A DNA stretch of 64,000 nucleotides from Rhodococcus sp. G-MC3 (GCF_030063335.1 NZ_JASISW010000015.1:62001-126000), one strand, 5' to 3'; positions 1 to 9,402 are shown, counted from the first letter of the stretch. Notes: generated by a model not told the origin, from the sequence alone. Numbers and translations: made by a program.

Positions 1-2
1 CA

Positions 3-662
3 CGCGCCCTGCTCGTAGCAACAGCATCCGTCGGCATTCTGGCCGCAACCACCATGCCGGCGCAGGCCGCTCCAGCCCCGGTCGACGTGCTGGTAGCTGT
101 CGAACAGGCACTTCGTCCGGCCGCCATGCCGATCGGACCCAAGACAGTGGAGTCGGCCCTGATCGCGCTGCGCAAAGCTACCGACGGAACGCCTCGGCAC
201 AACTACTTCCCTCGATCCTTCGAGTTGACCGAGGGAAGTGCGCAGCCGTTTTTATACGACAGCGCTGCAGCCGACTGCTTGCCCAGCGGTTTCGAACCCG
301 ACGACTACTCGATCGGCGTCGCCGGAGCAATCACCGGCCCCGCAGTGGACACGAGCCTCCCCGTTCCCGTCATTCCGCCCGGCACCGTCAACGTGTTCTT
401 CAGCGCGATGAACACCGCGATGTCGTCGCCGCTGCAAGCCGACAACCTCGAGGTCGCGTGGTTGAACGTCGCTACCGGACAGTCCGGCCGGGCACCGATG
501 TTCCAGGAGCGTCAGGCCGATTACGTTGTCACCCTGTCCAACACGCTCGCAACAGGCCGCGGCACAGTGGTTTTCGTGGTGTTCGGCAGCATCCTGGACA
601 ACACGAGCAATGGATTGCCGCCCTGCCAGTTCGCTCCTGCGATCGGGGTTGTGCAGGCCTAG
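3..662 (+). CDS. Secreted protein of unknown function, 5' end outside window
   Basis: The reading frame is open from the left edge, so the true start lies upstream. The first visible residues (ALLVATASVGILAATTMPAQA) are the hydrophobic core and AQA cleavage site of a Sec signal peptide; an internal ATG at 54 falls inside that signal and is unlikely to be the start. The mature part is about 190 residues, has a Pro/Ala-rich beginning, two cysteines far apart (in DCLPSG and PPCQFA) and beta-rich hydrophobic stretches near the C terminus. It resembles small secreted proteins of Rhodococcus/Mycobacterium in composition, but I recognise no domain. Exported location is well supported; function is unknown. 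Confidence 0.75.
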   Translation, partial: RALLVATASVGILAATTMPAQAAPAPVDVLVAVEQALRPAAMPIGPKTVESALIALRKATDGTPRHNYFPRSFELTEGSAQPFLYDSAAADCLPSGFEPDDYSIGVAGAITGPAVDTSLPVPVIPPGTVNVFFSAMNTAMSSPLQADNLEVAWLNVATGQSGRAPMFQERQADYVVTLSNTLATGRGTVVFVVFGSILDNTSNGLPPCQFAPAIGVVQA

Positions 663-779
663 TTCAGGCGCGCGCCAGCAGATACGCCGTGACGCCATCC
701 TTTCGATGCAGGTGGCGCGGGCGTTCTGACGGTAGGCTGAAGTACGCAAACCGGACACTCGAACAGAAGGCTCAACTTC

Positions 780-1466
780 ATGGCGATCGACTACAACCGC
801 AAACCGTCGACCCCGGCTGCGCCTGCGGTCAGCCTGAGCAAGGTCACGCTGTCCACGGCGACACCCTCGATCAGTCTCACGAAGTCCGGTGAGAAGCAAG
901 GTTCGATGCGCGTCAACCTGAACTGGTCGACGGGCGCGGCAGCACCCGCGCCGAAGAAGAAGGGCTTTCTGGCGAAGCTCGCGGCCGCGTCGTACGGCTC
1001 CGGCGGCGTCGACCTCGATCTCGCTTGCCTGTATGAACTCGCCGACGGGTCCAAGGGCGTCATTCAGGCACTGGGCAACAGCTTCGGGGCGATCGATCGC
1101 GCACCGCACATCGCGCTCGACGGTGACGACCGTTCCGGCACTGTGACGGGCGGGGAGAACATGCACATCAACCTCGCGCGCCCCGAACTGTTCAAGCGAA
1201 TCCTGATCTTCGCAATGATCTACGACGGCGCACCCAACTGGGCTGCCGTCGACGGCGTCGTGACGCTCTTTCCCACGTCAGGACCGCAGGTCGAGGTCAA
1301 GCTCGATTCGACAAGCGATTCTGCGCGCATCTGTTCGATCGCGTTGCTGGAGAACACAAAACAGGGTATTACCGTCACTCGTCAGGTGGAGTACATCCAA
1401 GGGAGCCAGGCTGACCTCGACAAGAAATACAACTGGGGAATGAAGTGGGCTGCAGGACGAAAGTAG
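780..1466 (+). CDS. TerD/TerA-family tellurium resistance-like protein
   Basis: A 228-residue protein. Residues about 1-60 are a Ser/Thr/Pro-rich tail; a TerD-type domain follows, with VDLDLACLYELADG, the acidic metal-binding loop ALDGDDRSG, and GGENMHINL. These are the hallmarks of the TerD/TerA/CABP family, whose Asp-rich loops bind calcium. The C terminus (YIQGSQADLDKKYNWGMKW) fits TerA rather than TerD. Family members take part in stress and tellurite tolerance, usually from multi-gene ter clusters; here the gene stands alone, so a general stress role is only an inference. The ATG at 780 directly follows the sequence CAACTTC, with a weak purine stretch (GAAGG) 8 bases upstream. Confidence 0.88.
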   Translation: MAIDYNRKPSTPAAPAVSLSKVTLSTATPSISLTKSGEKQGSMRVNLNWSTGAAAPAPKKKGFLAKLAAASYGSGGVDLDLACLYELADGSKGVIQALGNSFGAIDRAPHIALDGDDRSGTVTGGENMHINLARPELFKRILIFAMIYDGAPNWAAVDGVVTLFPTSGPQVEVKLDSTSDSARICSIALLENTKQGITVTRQVEYIQGSQADLDKKYNWGMKWAAGRK

Positions 1467-1479
1467 TCCGGCGCGGCAT

Positions 1480-2013
1480 CTAGCCGAGCAGGCGATCGTC
1501 GATCGCAGGCTGAGCTTCGGTGACGCTGTAGGCGAGATGGCCGCCGATGACACCGCCGAGACCGGCAGCAGACAAGCCCGCGACGGCAAGACCCTTCGCG
1601 AGGCCGTCGGTGCGCGACCGGCGTCGCAAGAACGAAGCGAGAAACAGAGTAACTCCAGCCGCATTCGATCCGGCGTGAATGAGCCCGACGCGTCGTGCTC
1701 GCTCTCCCCTTGTAGACCAATCGGCCCAACCGGTTGCAATGGTCGCGGGCGCGGACACGAGTCCGACCCCGATCAACCTCTGCGCGGCTTTCGATTCGCG
1801 ACCGGCAAGATCGAGAATTACGGCACTTGCCCAGGCGCCGACGGTGACGTTGACGAGAGCCGGATGAATCGGATGGCCGACGAACGATCCGCGCAGGAGC
1901 CCTCCCACCGGGTTGCCGTCGAGCACAGATTTGAGCGTCTTGTTGACAGGGCCTGAGACCTTGTCCAGAAATGAAGCGGATTCGAGGCTGTCCAACACAC
2001 CGGGGAGAGTCAT
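1480..2013 (-). CDS. DUF2231-type membrane protein
   Basis: A 177-residue protein starting MTLPGVLDSLESASFLDKV. The motif GHPIHPALVNVTVGAW about 45 residues in is the signature of the DUF2231 family of small membrane proteins, which carry about four hydrophobic segments; here they cover the last two-thirds of the chain. The open frame extends 34 codons further upstream, but that extension has no hydrophobic or conserved features and the ATG at 2013 begins the family-like sequence. The function of DUF2231 proteins is not established; some have been linked to redox or haem-containing membrane complexes. It is transcribed towards the TerA-like gene, from which it is separated by only 13 bp. Confidence 0.8.
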   Translation of the reverse strand: MTLPGVLDSLESASFLDKVSGPVNKTLKSVLDGNPVGGLLRGSFVGHPIHPALVNVTVGAWASAVILDLAGRESKAAQRLIGVGLVSAPATIATGWADWSTRGERARRVGLIHAGSNAAGVTLFLASFLRRRSRTDGLAKGLAVAGLSAAGLGGVIGGHLAYSVTEAQPAIDDRLLG

Positions 2014-2096
2014 GCCACTCTGCCTACCCACGGCGTAGCTCGGCCAATCACGCTTCCCCTGTGTCGTTAACCCCCTACTGCCCGCACAGTCCTGAT

Positions 2097-2702
2097 TCAG
2101 CGGCTGCCCTCCCACTCGCGCACGGCCAGATACTCCTCCACCGTCGCATAGCGCTGGAACGAGATCAGAAACATGACCACGACATGCCCGACGACGAACA
2201 TCGACACGAAGGTGATCAGGAACGCGGCGATCACCGATCCTGCATATCCGAGGAGACCAGCCGTCGCCCCCGAAGACGCCGATGGCGGCCCGAACAGTCG
2301 GTTATCGCTACGGAACGCCGCCGGTTGCCCGTCGGCTCGCTCCTCGGGAGTCCGTGCGATCGAGCGAAATGCGTGGACGAAACTCGACAACACAACAACG
2401 CCGACAACACTGAGCAGTAAGACTCGTGTCCACGATTGCGCCTCGGTCACAACGATATACAACAACCAATACACAAACAGCGACATGCATGCAGCCATGA
2501 AGAGATAACCACAGGAGATGCCGAACCTGCGCAACCAGTATTCGACATTCCTCGATTGCCACGACGTACCCAACAGCCGAACACGGCGGCCGGATTCTTG
2601 TTCGACGATCACAACACTTTCCCCCACTACCAGGCTGCGACATTCGCCCATCGATTTGCTCTGTCTCCTGGTTGGACGCGCTCGAGACCGTTTCGGTTCC
2701 AT
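2097..2702 (-). CDS. Membrane protein of unknown function
   Basis: Encodes about 201 residues with a basic, soluble N-terminal part and then two pairs of strong hydrophobic segments (ISCGYLFMAACMSLFVYWLL, VLLLSVVGVVVLSSFVHAF, and two near the C terminus, IAAFLITFVSMF and VVMFLISF). Start choice: the ATG at 2702 has a GGAG motif four bases upstream; an in-frame ATG at 2651 has a more distant AGGAG and is the alternative. I recognise no family. The gene diverges from the UvrA-like gene with less than 100 bp between starts, so the two probably share a promoter region. Confidence 0.65.
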   Translation of the reverse strand: MEPKRSRARPTRRQSKSMGECRSLVVGESVVIVEQESGRRVRLLGTSWQSRNVEYWLRRFGISCGYLFMAACMSLFVYWLLYIVVTEAQSWTRVLLLSVVGVVVLSSFVHAFRSIARTPEERADGQPAAFRSDNRLFGPPSASSGATAGLLGYAGSVIAAFLITFVSMFVVGHVVVMFLISFQRYATVEEYLAVREWEGSR

Positions 2703-2793
2703 CGCTCTCCACACGCCGATGAGCCCCGCGCACAAGCGCGTGCGTTCGAGCACAGACCGCCCCCAGCGTACGCCGTACGGTAGACTGCCTGAG

Positions 2794-5073
2794 ATGACCA
2801 CGGCCGAAGCACTGAACACCATTGTCGTACGCGGCGCACGCGAGAACAATCTGCACGACGTCGACCTCGACCTGCCGAAACGGCAGCTCATAGTGTTCGC
2901 CGGAGTCTCGGGCTCCGGAAAGTCCTCGCTCGTCTTCGACACCATCGCCGCCGAGGCTCAACGGCAGATCAACTCGACGTTCACGGCATTCGCGCAGACG
3001 TTTCTGCCGTCGTACGGCCGCCCGGATGCCGACCTGATCGCGAACCTCTCCGCCGTGGTCATCGTGGATCAGAAGCGATTGTTCGGGAGTCCGAGATCGA
3101 CGGTCGGCACCATCACCGACATCGGTGATTGGCTGCGCATGCTGTGGTCGCGCGGGGTGAAGCCGTCCATCGGCTACGCGAACGCCTTCTCCTTCAACGA
3201 TCCCGCGGGCATGTGCCCCGAATGCGAAGGGCTCGGCGAGGCGAAGGTCATCGACATGGACGAACTCGTCGACGAGTCCAAGTCGCTGCGCGAAGGCCCG
3301 TTCAAGCATCCCGATTTCGAACCCGGCAAATGGCCGTATCGAGTTTTCGCCGATTCCGGACTGTTCGACCTCGACGTTCCGGTCGAGCAGTACTCCGCCC
3401 GTGAACGGCACGTCTTCTTCGATGCCAAGCCGGGCGAGGTCGAGGTCGTGAACACCGACGCCGTCATGAAGAGCTACGAGGGCATCATCTCGCGCTTCCG
3501 GCGCAGCTACCTGTCCAAGGATGCCGATGCCATGAAAGGCAGGGGCAAGGCTGCCTTCGACCGGATCGTCACCCGCGGAACCTGCCAGGCGTGCGGCGGT
3601 ACGCGCTACAACGACACCGTCCGCGGAGCCACACTCGAAGGACTTTCTCTGCCCGACGCTTTCGCCATGCAGGTCTCCGACCTCGCCGAGCGAATCGACG
3701 GCTGGAAGATGAAGGAACTCGACGGGCCCCGGCTCGAAATCGTCACTCAATTGCAGAGACTCGTCGACCTCGGGCTGGGTTACTTGAGCCTGGACCGCGC
3801 GACGTCGTCGTTGTCCGGCGGCGAATCTCAGCGCATCAAGATGGTCCGCCATCTCGGTGCGACGCTGAACGACATGCTCTACGTGTTCGACGAACCCACC
3901 ACCGGCTTACACCCTCGCGACGTAAGCCGACTCAACGAGATGCTGCTTGCGCTGCGGGACAAGGGAAATACAGTTCTCGTCGTCGAACACGATCCTGAAG
4001 TGATGGCAATTGCCGATCGAATCGTCGAAATCGGCCCCGGCGCAGGCAAAGCAGGTGGAACTGTCGTATTCCAAGGAACCTATGAGGAGTTGCAGGGCGC
4101 AGACACCCGCACCGGTAAGGCGCTCAGACGCGACGGGTCGGAACTGCGTACCCCGCGGACGCCCACGGATTTCCTTCATATTGTGGGAGCGAACACCCAC
4201 AACCTCCGCAATGTCAGCGCGGATATCCCGCTCGGCGTCCTTACCGCGGTCACCGGCGTCGCGGGCAGCGGTAAATCCAGCCTCATCCACGGACACCTTC
4301 GTTCCGTCGCACCCGATGCCGTCATCATCGACCAGTCACCCATTCGCGGGTCTCGACGGTCCTCCCCCGCAACCTATTCGGGCTTGCTGGACCCGATCCG
4401 CGCGTACTTCGCGAAGAAGACCGGGCAGCCTGCGTCACTGTTCTCCCCGAACTCCGATGGCGCGTGCCCCGACTGCCAAGGCGGCGGGATCATCTTCACC
4501 GATCTGGGCTTCACCGATCCCGTCTCTAGTACGTGTGAGACATGCCAGGGCAGGCGATTCCGTCCGGGCGCCATCAAGCATGCTGTCGACGGAGTCAGCA
4601 TCGCGGACATCTTCGAGATGTCCGTCGAGGATGCTCAGGACTTCTTCGAGGTCAAGAAGATCCGCGATATTCTGCACCGATGCTCGGACGTCGGGCTCGG
4701 GTACCTGTCTCTGGGACAGAATCTTTCGTCCCTGTCCGGCGGTGAGCGCCAGCGATTGAAACTCGCTACCGAACTGGTCGGATCGTCGCCCATCCTGGTC
4801 CTCGACGAGCCGACAACGGGACTTCACCCGTCCGACGTCGCCAATCTGATCTCCCTGTTGTCGGGCATGGTCGACGAAGGCCGCAGTGTCATCGTCATCG
4901 AGCACAACCTCGACGTGGTCGCAGCCGCCGACTGGGTGATCGACCTCGGACCCGACGGCGGCCACAACGGGGGGGAGGTCGTGTTCACCGGGACCGTGGA
5001 CGAGTTGGTCCGCAAGGACACTCACACCGGGGTGTACCTGGCGAGGAGTACGAAACCCCGATCAGTCCGCTAA
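2794..5073 (+). CDS. UvrA-like ABC ATPase (drug-resistance/excinuclease A paralogue)
   Basis: A 759-residue twin-ABC protein. Half one has Walker A GVSGSGKSSL (residues about 37-46), a zinc-finger pair CPECEG/CQACGG, signature LSGGESQRIKM and Walker B FDEPTTGLHP. Half two repeats this: GVAGSGKSSL, CPDCQG/CETCQG, LSGGERQRLKL and LDEPTTGLHP. It is shorter than housekeeping UvrA (about 950 residues) and lacks part of the DNA-damage-binding insertion, which places it with the UvrA-like proteins (DrrC type) that protect DNA from intercalating drugs. The long open frame continues 92 codons upstream, but homology begins at TIVVRGARENNLHDV, right after the ATG at 2794. A TAGACT hexamer 8 bases before the ATG could serve as a -10 box for a leaderless mRNA. 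Substrate drug is unknown. Confidence 0.92.
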   Translation: MTTAEALNTIVVRGARENNLHDVDLDLPKRQLIVFAGVSGSGKSSLVFDTIAAEAQRQINSTFTAFAQTFLPSYGRPDADLIANLSAVVIVDQKRLFGSPRSTVGTITDIGDWLRMLWSRGVKPSIGYANAFSFNDPAGMCPECEGLGEAKVIDMDELVDESKSLREGPFKHPDFEPGKWPYRVFADSGLFDLDVPVEQYSARERHVFFDAKPGEVEVVNTDAVMKSYEGIISRFRRSYLSKDADAMKGRGKAAFDRIVTRGTCQACGGTRYNDTVRGATLEGLSLPDAFAMQVSDLAERIDGWKMKELDGPRLEIVTQLQRLVDLGLGYLSLDRATSSLSGGESQRIKMVRHLGATLNDMLYVFDEPTTGLHPRDVSRLNEMLLALRDKGNTVLVVEHDPEVMAIADRIVEIGPGAGKAGGTVVFQGTYEELQGADTRTGKALRRDGSELRTPRTPTDFLHIVGANTHNLRNVSADIPLGVLTAVTGVAGSGKSSLIHGHLRSVAPDAVIIDQSPIRGSRRSSPATYSGLLDPIRAYFAKKTGQPASLFSPNSDGACPDCQGGGIIFTDLGFTDPVSSTCETCQGRRFRPGAIKHAVDGVSIADIFEMSVEDAQDFFEVKKIRDILHRCSDVGLGYLSLGQNLSSLSGGERQRLKLATELVGSSPILVLDEPTTGLHPSDVANLISLLSGMVDEGRSVIVIEHNLDVVAAADWVIDLGPDGGHNGGEVVFTGTVDELVRKDTHTGVYLARSTKPRSVR

Positions 5074-5330
5074 ACATAGCGATCGTTACCGATTTGTGTC
5101 CACAAGGGTAAAACCGCCTTTGATCAGGCTTTGATGGCGGCAACGAAATTACGGTTCGCCAATAGATTGGCTTCGATACTCCGACCGACTGCGCACGGGC
5201 GTGTTAGATTTCCGCAAAACCCAATAACGTTCCAAGCGTCGGCAACCATCTGTGAAAAAGTCGCAGAGCAGCTTGCTTTGTCGAGTTGCATGCAGACATT
5301 TGCCGAACTGCGACCGGAAGGCCTCGCCTC
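5074..5330. other. Intergenic region before the ABC importer
   Basis: This 257-base gap has no convincing gene. It holds an imperfect CCGCC...GGCGG pairing just after the UvrA-like stop that could be a weak terminator, then A/T-richer sequence likely to carry the promoter of the importer operon. I could not identify a specific operator. Confidence 0.4.
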
Positions 5331-6227
5331 ATGGCACGCTCTGTGCTGCACAATCTGTCGACCACGAAGATCGTCGCAACGTTCGCCGGCGCCACCCTTG
5401 CCGCTGCCACTCTCGTGGGGTGCACATCGACCGATACCGGCAGCAGCGAAGACCACCTCCAGTCCCTGCGGGACAAGGGAACAATCGCCGTCGGATTCGC
5501 CGGCGAGGCACCGTATTCGTTCGAAGAGAACGGTCAGTTGACCGGCGCTACGGTGGCACTGCATCGCGAAATCTTCGGCAAGTTGGGGATCGAAACCGTC
5601 GAGGGCGTCAACGCAGACTTCGGCGCACTGATACCGGGGCTGCAAGCCAATAGATTCGATGTTGTCAGTGCCGGAATGTCGATTCTGCCGCAGCGTTGCG
5701 AGCAAGCAGCATTCGGGGATCCTGAATTCAACTACACGACGGCATTGATGGTCCCGACCGGCAATCCTGCACGGCTCAGCGACATGCAATCGGTTGTTGA
5801 CAGCGGCCTCCGACTGGCCACCATGACCGGAGCCATCGAATCGGACTACGCCGACTCGTTGGGTATCGCATCCACACAGGTGGCGACACCTCAGGACGGG
5901 ATGGATGCGGTGACGTCGGGGCGCGCTGATGTCTTCGCGCTCACGGCAATCTCACTGAACTGGATGAAGGCCAACAATCCTGCTGCCCCGGTCGACGTGA
6001 CCGAGTCTTTCGTTGCGGAAATCGACGGCAAGCCGCAGGTCGGCGCAGGCGCAACGGTGTTCCGCACCGACGACACCGAACTGCTCGCGGCCTACAACGA
6101 GGAGCTTGCGAAGATCACTTCCGATCCCGCCAAGTATCTGTCCATCGTGGGTGAATTCGGCTTCACAGCAGAAGAATTGCCAGATCCGGCCTTGACCACA
6201 GCGCAACTCTGCAAGGGTGACGCCTGA
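5331..6227 (+). CDS. ehuB: ABC importer solute-binding lipoprotein (EhuB/polar amino-acid type)
   Basis: A 298-residue solute-binding protein, starting MARSVLHNL after a GGAAGG ribosome-binding site, with a hydrophobic signal and lipobox LVGC, so it should be tethered outside the membrane. The core (GTIAVGFAGEAPYSF, GLQANRFDVVSAGMSILPQR, GDPEFNYTTAL) is typical of family 3 binding proteins, and the order binding protein-permease-permease-ATPase matches the ehuBCDA arrangement for ectoine/hydroxyectoine import. No ectoine-breakdown genes lie nearby, so the substrate is inferred; a polar amino acid or opine is possible. The stop overlaps the next gene. Confidence 0.85.
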   Translation: MARSVLHNLSTTKIVATFAGATLAAATLVGCTSTDTGSSEDHLQSLRDKGTIAVGFAGEAPYSFEENGQLTGATVALHREIFGKLGIETVEGVNADFGALIPGLQANRFDVVSAGMSILPQRCEQAAFGDPEFNYTTALMVPTGNPARLSDMQSVVDSGLRLATMTGAIESDYADSLGIASTQVATPQDGMDAVTSGRADVFALTAISLNWMKANNPAAPVDVTESFVAEIDGKPQVGAGATVFRTDDTELLAAYNEELAKITSDPAKYLSIVGEFGFTAEELPDPALTTAQLCKGDA

Positions 6228-6981
6228 TCGCGCGCGACGAAAGACGTTCGTGAACGACAACATCGGTACCTTCCTGGATTCGTGGCCGCGAATTCAGGAA
6301 GGAATCACCACAACGATCACTCTGACCGTCGGCGGCGCTGCACTTGCTTTCGCGCTCGCCCTTCTGCTGGGTCTGGCCGCCGGTAACCGCCACATGTATG
6401 TCCGGGCGCCCGCGCGAGTGGTCGTAGAATTCTTCCGCGGGACCTCCCTTCTGGTCCAGCTGTTCTGGTTGTTCTACGTACTGCCGCTCTTCGGGTATCA
6501 ACTCGATGCGACCTTCTGCGCAATTCTTGCCCTCGGGCTCAATTACGGCGCCTACGGTGCCGAAGTTGTGCGCGGCGCGATCACAGCTGTACCGGCACCA
6601 CAGATCGAAGCCGCACTCGCACTGAACTTCTCATCCTGGCAACGTCTGCGGCGTGTTGTCTTTCCGCAGGCCTGGGTGCAGATGCTCCCGCCCCTGACCA
6701 ACCTGTTGATCCAACTGCTCAAGGGCAGCGCGCTCGCGGGCTTCGTTCTGTTGCAGGATCTGACCTACCAGATCGAGCAGCTCAGGCGCGGCACCGGGGA
6801 CACAATCTTCGCATTCGGAATCGGACTCGTTCTGTACTTCGTCATCGCCTACGTGCTGACGCTGTTGATGAACGTCCTCGAAGTACGAGCGAAAGGAAAA
6901 CTCGGGGCAGGGCCTTCCCTCCGCGAGGTACTGCGATTGCGACCCGAAAATATCGACCAGAATGTGGGTGTCGGCCGATGA
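6217..6981 (+). CDS. ehuC: ABC importer permease (EhuC type)
   Basis: A 254-residue membrane permease of the His/Glu/Gln/Arg family, with about five hydrophobic segments. The cytoplasmic EAA loop, where the ATPase docks, is visible as PQIEAALALNFSSWQRLRRVVFPQA. The GTG start at 6217 overlaps the end of the binding-protein gene by 11 bases; a second GTG at 6250 (VNDNIGTFLDSW) is an equally plausible start, since homology begins there. It should pair with the next permease to form the transmembrane channel. Confidence 0.87.
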   Translation: MTPDRARRKTFVNDNIGTFLDSWPRIQEGITTTITLTVGGAALAFALALLLGLAAGNRHMYVRAPARVVVEFFRGTSLLVQLFWLFYVLPLFGYQLDATFCAILALGLNYGAYGAEVVRGAITAVPAPQIEAALALNFSSWQRLRRVVFPQAWVQMLPPLTNLLIQLLKGSALAGFVLLQDLTYQIEQLRRGTGDTIFAFGIGLVLYFVIAYVLTLLMNVLEVRAKGKLGAGPSLREVLRLRPENIDQNVGVGR

Positions 6982-7622
6982 GCGTCGACTGGAGCTGGGC
7001 ACGGGCCTGGGATTCGATCCCCTTCCTCCTCGAAGGTTTCAAGATCACTCTGCTCGCGACCGTGGTGGGATTTCTCGTCGCTGCCGCCCTCGGTCTGGTG
7101 ATCGCCGTAGTACGCCACGCTGCCCCGAAGATGGTGACCGTGCCGTTGCGAATGGTCACCGAATTCATCAGGCTTACGCCGCTGGTGGTGCAACTGCTGT
7201 TCGTGTACTACCTGCTGCCCCAATTTTCCGCACTGCAGATCGGTATAGCAGTGCTCGGCATTCACTACTCGACGTACATGGCCGAGGTATACCGGGCCGG
7301 CATCGACGCCGTTCCGCCCGGCCAGTGGGAAGCCGCGCGGGCTCTTTCGCTGCCCGCCACGCGCACCTGGCGCGGCGTGGTACTCCCCCAAGCCATCCGC
7401 AAGACCATTCCTGCGCTCGGTAACTACGCGATCTCGATGTTCAAGGACACTCCATTCCTGTTCGCGATCACCGTCGTGGAAATGGTCACCGCTGCTCAGC
7501 AATACGGTGCCAAGACGTTCCAGTACCTCGAACCCATCACGATGGCAGGCGTCATCTTCCTGATCGCGAGCTACCCCACGTCGATCGTCATCAGAAAACT
7601 GGAGAAGAAACTTGCCTACTGA
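6978..7622 (+). CDS. ehuD: ABC importer permease (EhuD type)
   Basis: A 214-residue second permease of the same importer. It has the EAA loop (PGQWEAARALSLPATRTWRGVVLPQA region) and about five membrane segments. Its ATG overlaps the preceding TGA in ATGA, which indicates translational coupling, and its 3' end overlaps the ATPase gene by 11 bases. Together with the preceding permease it forms the likely heterodimeric pore. Confidence 0.88.
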   Translation: MSVDWSWARAWDSIPFLLEGFKITLLATVVGFLVAAALGLVIAVVRHAAPKMVTVPLRMVTEFIRLTPLVVQLLFVYYLLPQFSALQIGIAVLGIHYSTYMAEVYRAGIDAVPPGQWEAARALSLPATRTWRGVVLPQAIRKTIPALGNYAISMFKDTPFLFAITVVEMVTAAQQYGAKTFQYLEPITMAGVIFLIASYPTSIVIRKLEKKLAY

Positions 7623-8397
7623 CGGCACGAAACCCATGATCTCGTTCGACAAGGTAGTCAAACAGTTCGGCAGTCACGTTGTGTTGGACCATTTGGACTT
7701 TCGCGTCGAACGCGGCGAGCGGGTCGCCCTCATCGGTCCGAGTGGTTCGGGAAAAACAACCATCCTCCGCCTGCTCATGACGATCGAGAAGGTGAACGAC
7801 GGAGTCATCAGGATCGAGGACGAGCCGCTGAGTCATCAGTACCGAAGCGACAAGCTCGTTCCCGCATCGGAGAAGCACCTGAGGTCGGTGCGCAAAAAGA
7901 TCGGGATGGTGTTTCAGCAGTTCAACCTGTTCCCGAACATGACCGTTCTCGAGAACATCACCGAAGCGCCGATCCATGTGCTCGGCAAGAGCAAGGCCGA
8001 GGCGATAACACGTGCTCGTGAATTACTCCAGACCGTCGGGCTGGCCGACAAGGAGAACAGCCACCCCACCAAGTTGTCCGGTGGCCAACAACAACGCGTC
8101 GCGATTGCCCGAGCCCTTGCGATGGATCCGGAGATCCTCTTGCTCGACGAGGTGACGTCGGCGCTCGATCCCGAACTCGTGGCGGATGTGCTGGACGTTC
8201 TGCGTACCATCGCCGAAACGACGGACATCACGATGCTCATCGTCACCCACGAAATGGGCTTCGCGCGTGACGTCGCCGACCGCGTACTCGTCTTCGATCA
8301 AGGGCGAATCATCGAGGAAGGCCCACCGGAGAGCATCTTCAAGAACCCGACCCAACCCAGAACGCAGGCATTTCTGAAGGCAGTGCTCTCGAACTGA
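7612..8397 (+). CDS. ehuA: ABC importer ATP-binding protein (EhuA type)
   Basis: A 261-residue ABC ATPase. Walker A is GPSGSGKTTI (about residue 43), followed by the Q-loop VFQQFNLF, signature LSGGQQQRVAIARALA, Walker B ILLLDEVTSALDPE and the switch His in IVTHEMGFA. The TTG start at 7612 follows a good GGAGAAG site and overlaps the permease gene; an ATG at 7636 is an alternative. It powers the importer encoded by the three upstream genes. Confidence 0.9.
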   Translation: MPTDGTKPMISFDKVVKQFGSHVVLDHLDFRVERGERVALIGPSGSGKTTILRLLMTIEKVNDGVIRIEDEPLSHQYRSDKLVPASEKHLRSVRKKIGMVFQQFNLFPNMTVLENITEAPIHVLGKSKAEAITRARELLQTVGLADKENSHPTKLSGGQQQRVAIARALAMDPEILLLDEVTSALDPELVADVLDVLRTIAETTDITMLIVTHEMGFARDVADRVLVFDQGRIIEEGPPESIFKNPTQPRTQAFLKAVLSN

Positions 8398-8420
8398 TCG
8401 AGCAGGTAGGTTCAGCAATC

Positions 8421-9293
8421 ATGAGCCGCGACACAACACCATCCATCGCCCGCGCCGCCTACACGACATTCGAGCCGTTCCACATCACCGCGTATTTCAA
8501 TCCAGGACTGAAGTCCGCAGGCGAGGACACCGGACTCGACGGCCACGCGTGGTATTTCGCCTCACGCGCCGCGCCATTGGGCCGCACCGCCGCCAGCGTG
8601 GTTGCAGCCGCGTTCTACAACTTCAACCCGGCACTCGTCGAGCGTGTCTGGCCTGCTGCACTCGATGCCGGTCTGGACAAGGTGACGGACCGCCGCTGGG
8701 CCATGCTCGAATCCTCGTTGGGCGACGCCCTCGGCGACCTTGCCCGGCAGCCCGAACTCCTCACGGTCGCCGATCGTCTGCGAGACATCGGCGATACCGC
8801 AGTGTTCGCGGGACGACCACTCGCCGCCGCCTGGCACTCGTCGGAGCGTCCGGAGGTTCCCCACTTGGCGCTGTGGCACTCCATCGCGGTGATCCGGGAA
8901 TGGCGGGGCGACGGCCACCTCGCGGCGTTGATCGACGCGCAGCTCGATCCCACCGAAGCCGTCGTCTTCCACGAGGCCAACCACCCCGACCCGAAGGCGC
9001 GACGCGTGCTCGGCAAGCGCATCACCCAGCTCACCCGGCAGTGGTCGGACGACGAGTGGGACGCCGCTGCAGAACGCTTGGTCACGCGAGACCTGGTCGC
9101 TCGCGCCGAGGGCAAGGAGCTGCTCACCGACGCGGGGGTAGCTCTCGACACGCACATCGAATCCCGCACCGACGAACTGTCATCGGCCATCTGGCGCGAC
9201 GTCCCGGACGCCGAGGACCTGGTCAAGAGCGTTCGGCCCTACGTCAAAGCCGTCATCGACGCGGGGATCCTGCCCGGCACCAAGAAGCGCTGA
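8421..9293 (+). CDS. SCO6745-family protein
   Basis: A 290-residue protein that matches the actinobacterial SCO6745 family: an N-terminal TFEPFHITAYF segment, a central GLDGHAWYFASRAAPLG segment, conserved FYNFNP, and a C-terminal region rich in helices with ELLTDAGVALDTHIESRTDEL, which looks like a degenerate winged helix. Function is not established. It follows the ABC importer by 23 bp with an AGGTAGG site, so it may be co-transcribed with it, though a role in transport is not implied by the sequence. Confidence 0.75.
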   Translation: MSRDTTPSIARAAYTTFEPFHITAYFNPGLKSAGEDTGLDGHAWYFASRAAPLGRTAASVVAAAFYNFNPALVERVWPAALDAGLDKVTDRRWAMLESSLGDALGDLARQPELLTVADRLRDIGDTAVFAGRPLAAAWHSSERPEVPHLALWHSIAVIREWRGDGHLAALIDAQLDPTEAVVFHEANHPDPKARRVLGKRITQLTRQWSDDEWDAAAERLVTRDLVARAEGKELLTDAGVALDTHIESRTDELSSAIWRDVPDAEDLVKSVRPYVKAVIDAGILPGTKKR

Positions 9294-9363
9294 AGCACAC
9301 TGCCTGTTCGCCCACGACGAAACCCTCAGGTCCCGGGAATTGAATCCTCCGCACGCACGTTAG

Positions 9364-9382
9364 TTGAGTCGAACACGCTCAA
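9364..9382 (+). promoter_or_regulatory. HAIR-type operator (HspR-binding site)
   Basis: TTGAG, nine bases, then CTCAA. This is the core and exact spacing of the HspR-associated inverted repeat (CTTGAGT-N7-ACTCAAG), which represses dnaK and clpB heat-shock genes in actinomycetes. It sits 20 bases before the Clp ATPase start. The outermost C/G and the inner T/A pair match only partly, so the site is near-consensus. Confidence 0.65.
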
Positions 9383-9402
9383 TCTTCCGTAGGAGGAAAC
9401 GA

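Noticed and set aside
780-1466. Tellurite resistance island
   Set aside because: Only one TerA-like gene is present, with no terB, terC, terD, terE or terZ neighbours.
2308-3852. Long open frame (over 500 codons) on the minus strand inside the UvrA-like gene
   Set aside because: It lies opposite a gene with clear Walker and zinc motifs, has Arg/Val/Gly-rich noise composition, no start site or domain, and is a common by-product of high GC content.
5331-8397. Complete ectoine uptake and catabolism locus
   Set aside because: Only the four importer genes are present; no eut genes follow, so the substrate name is tentative.
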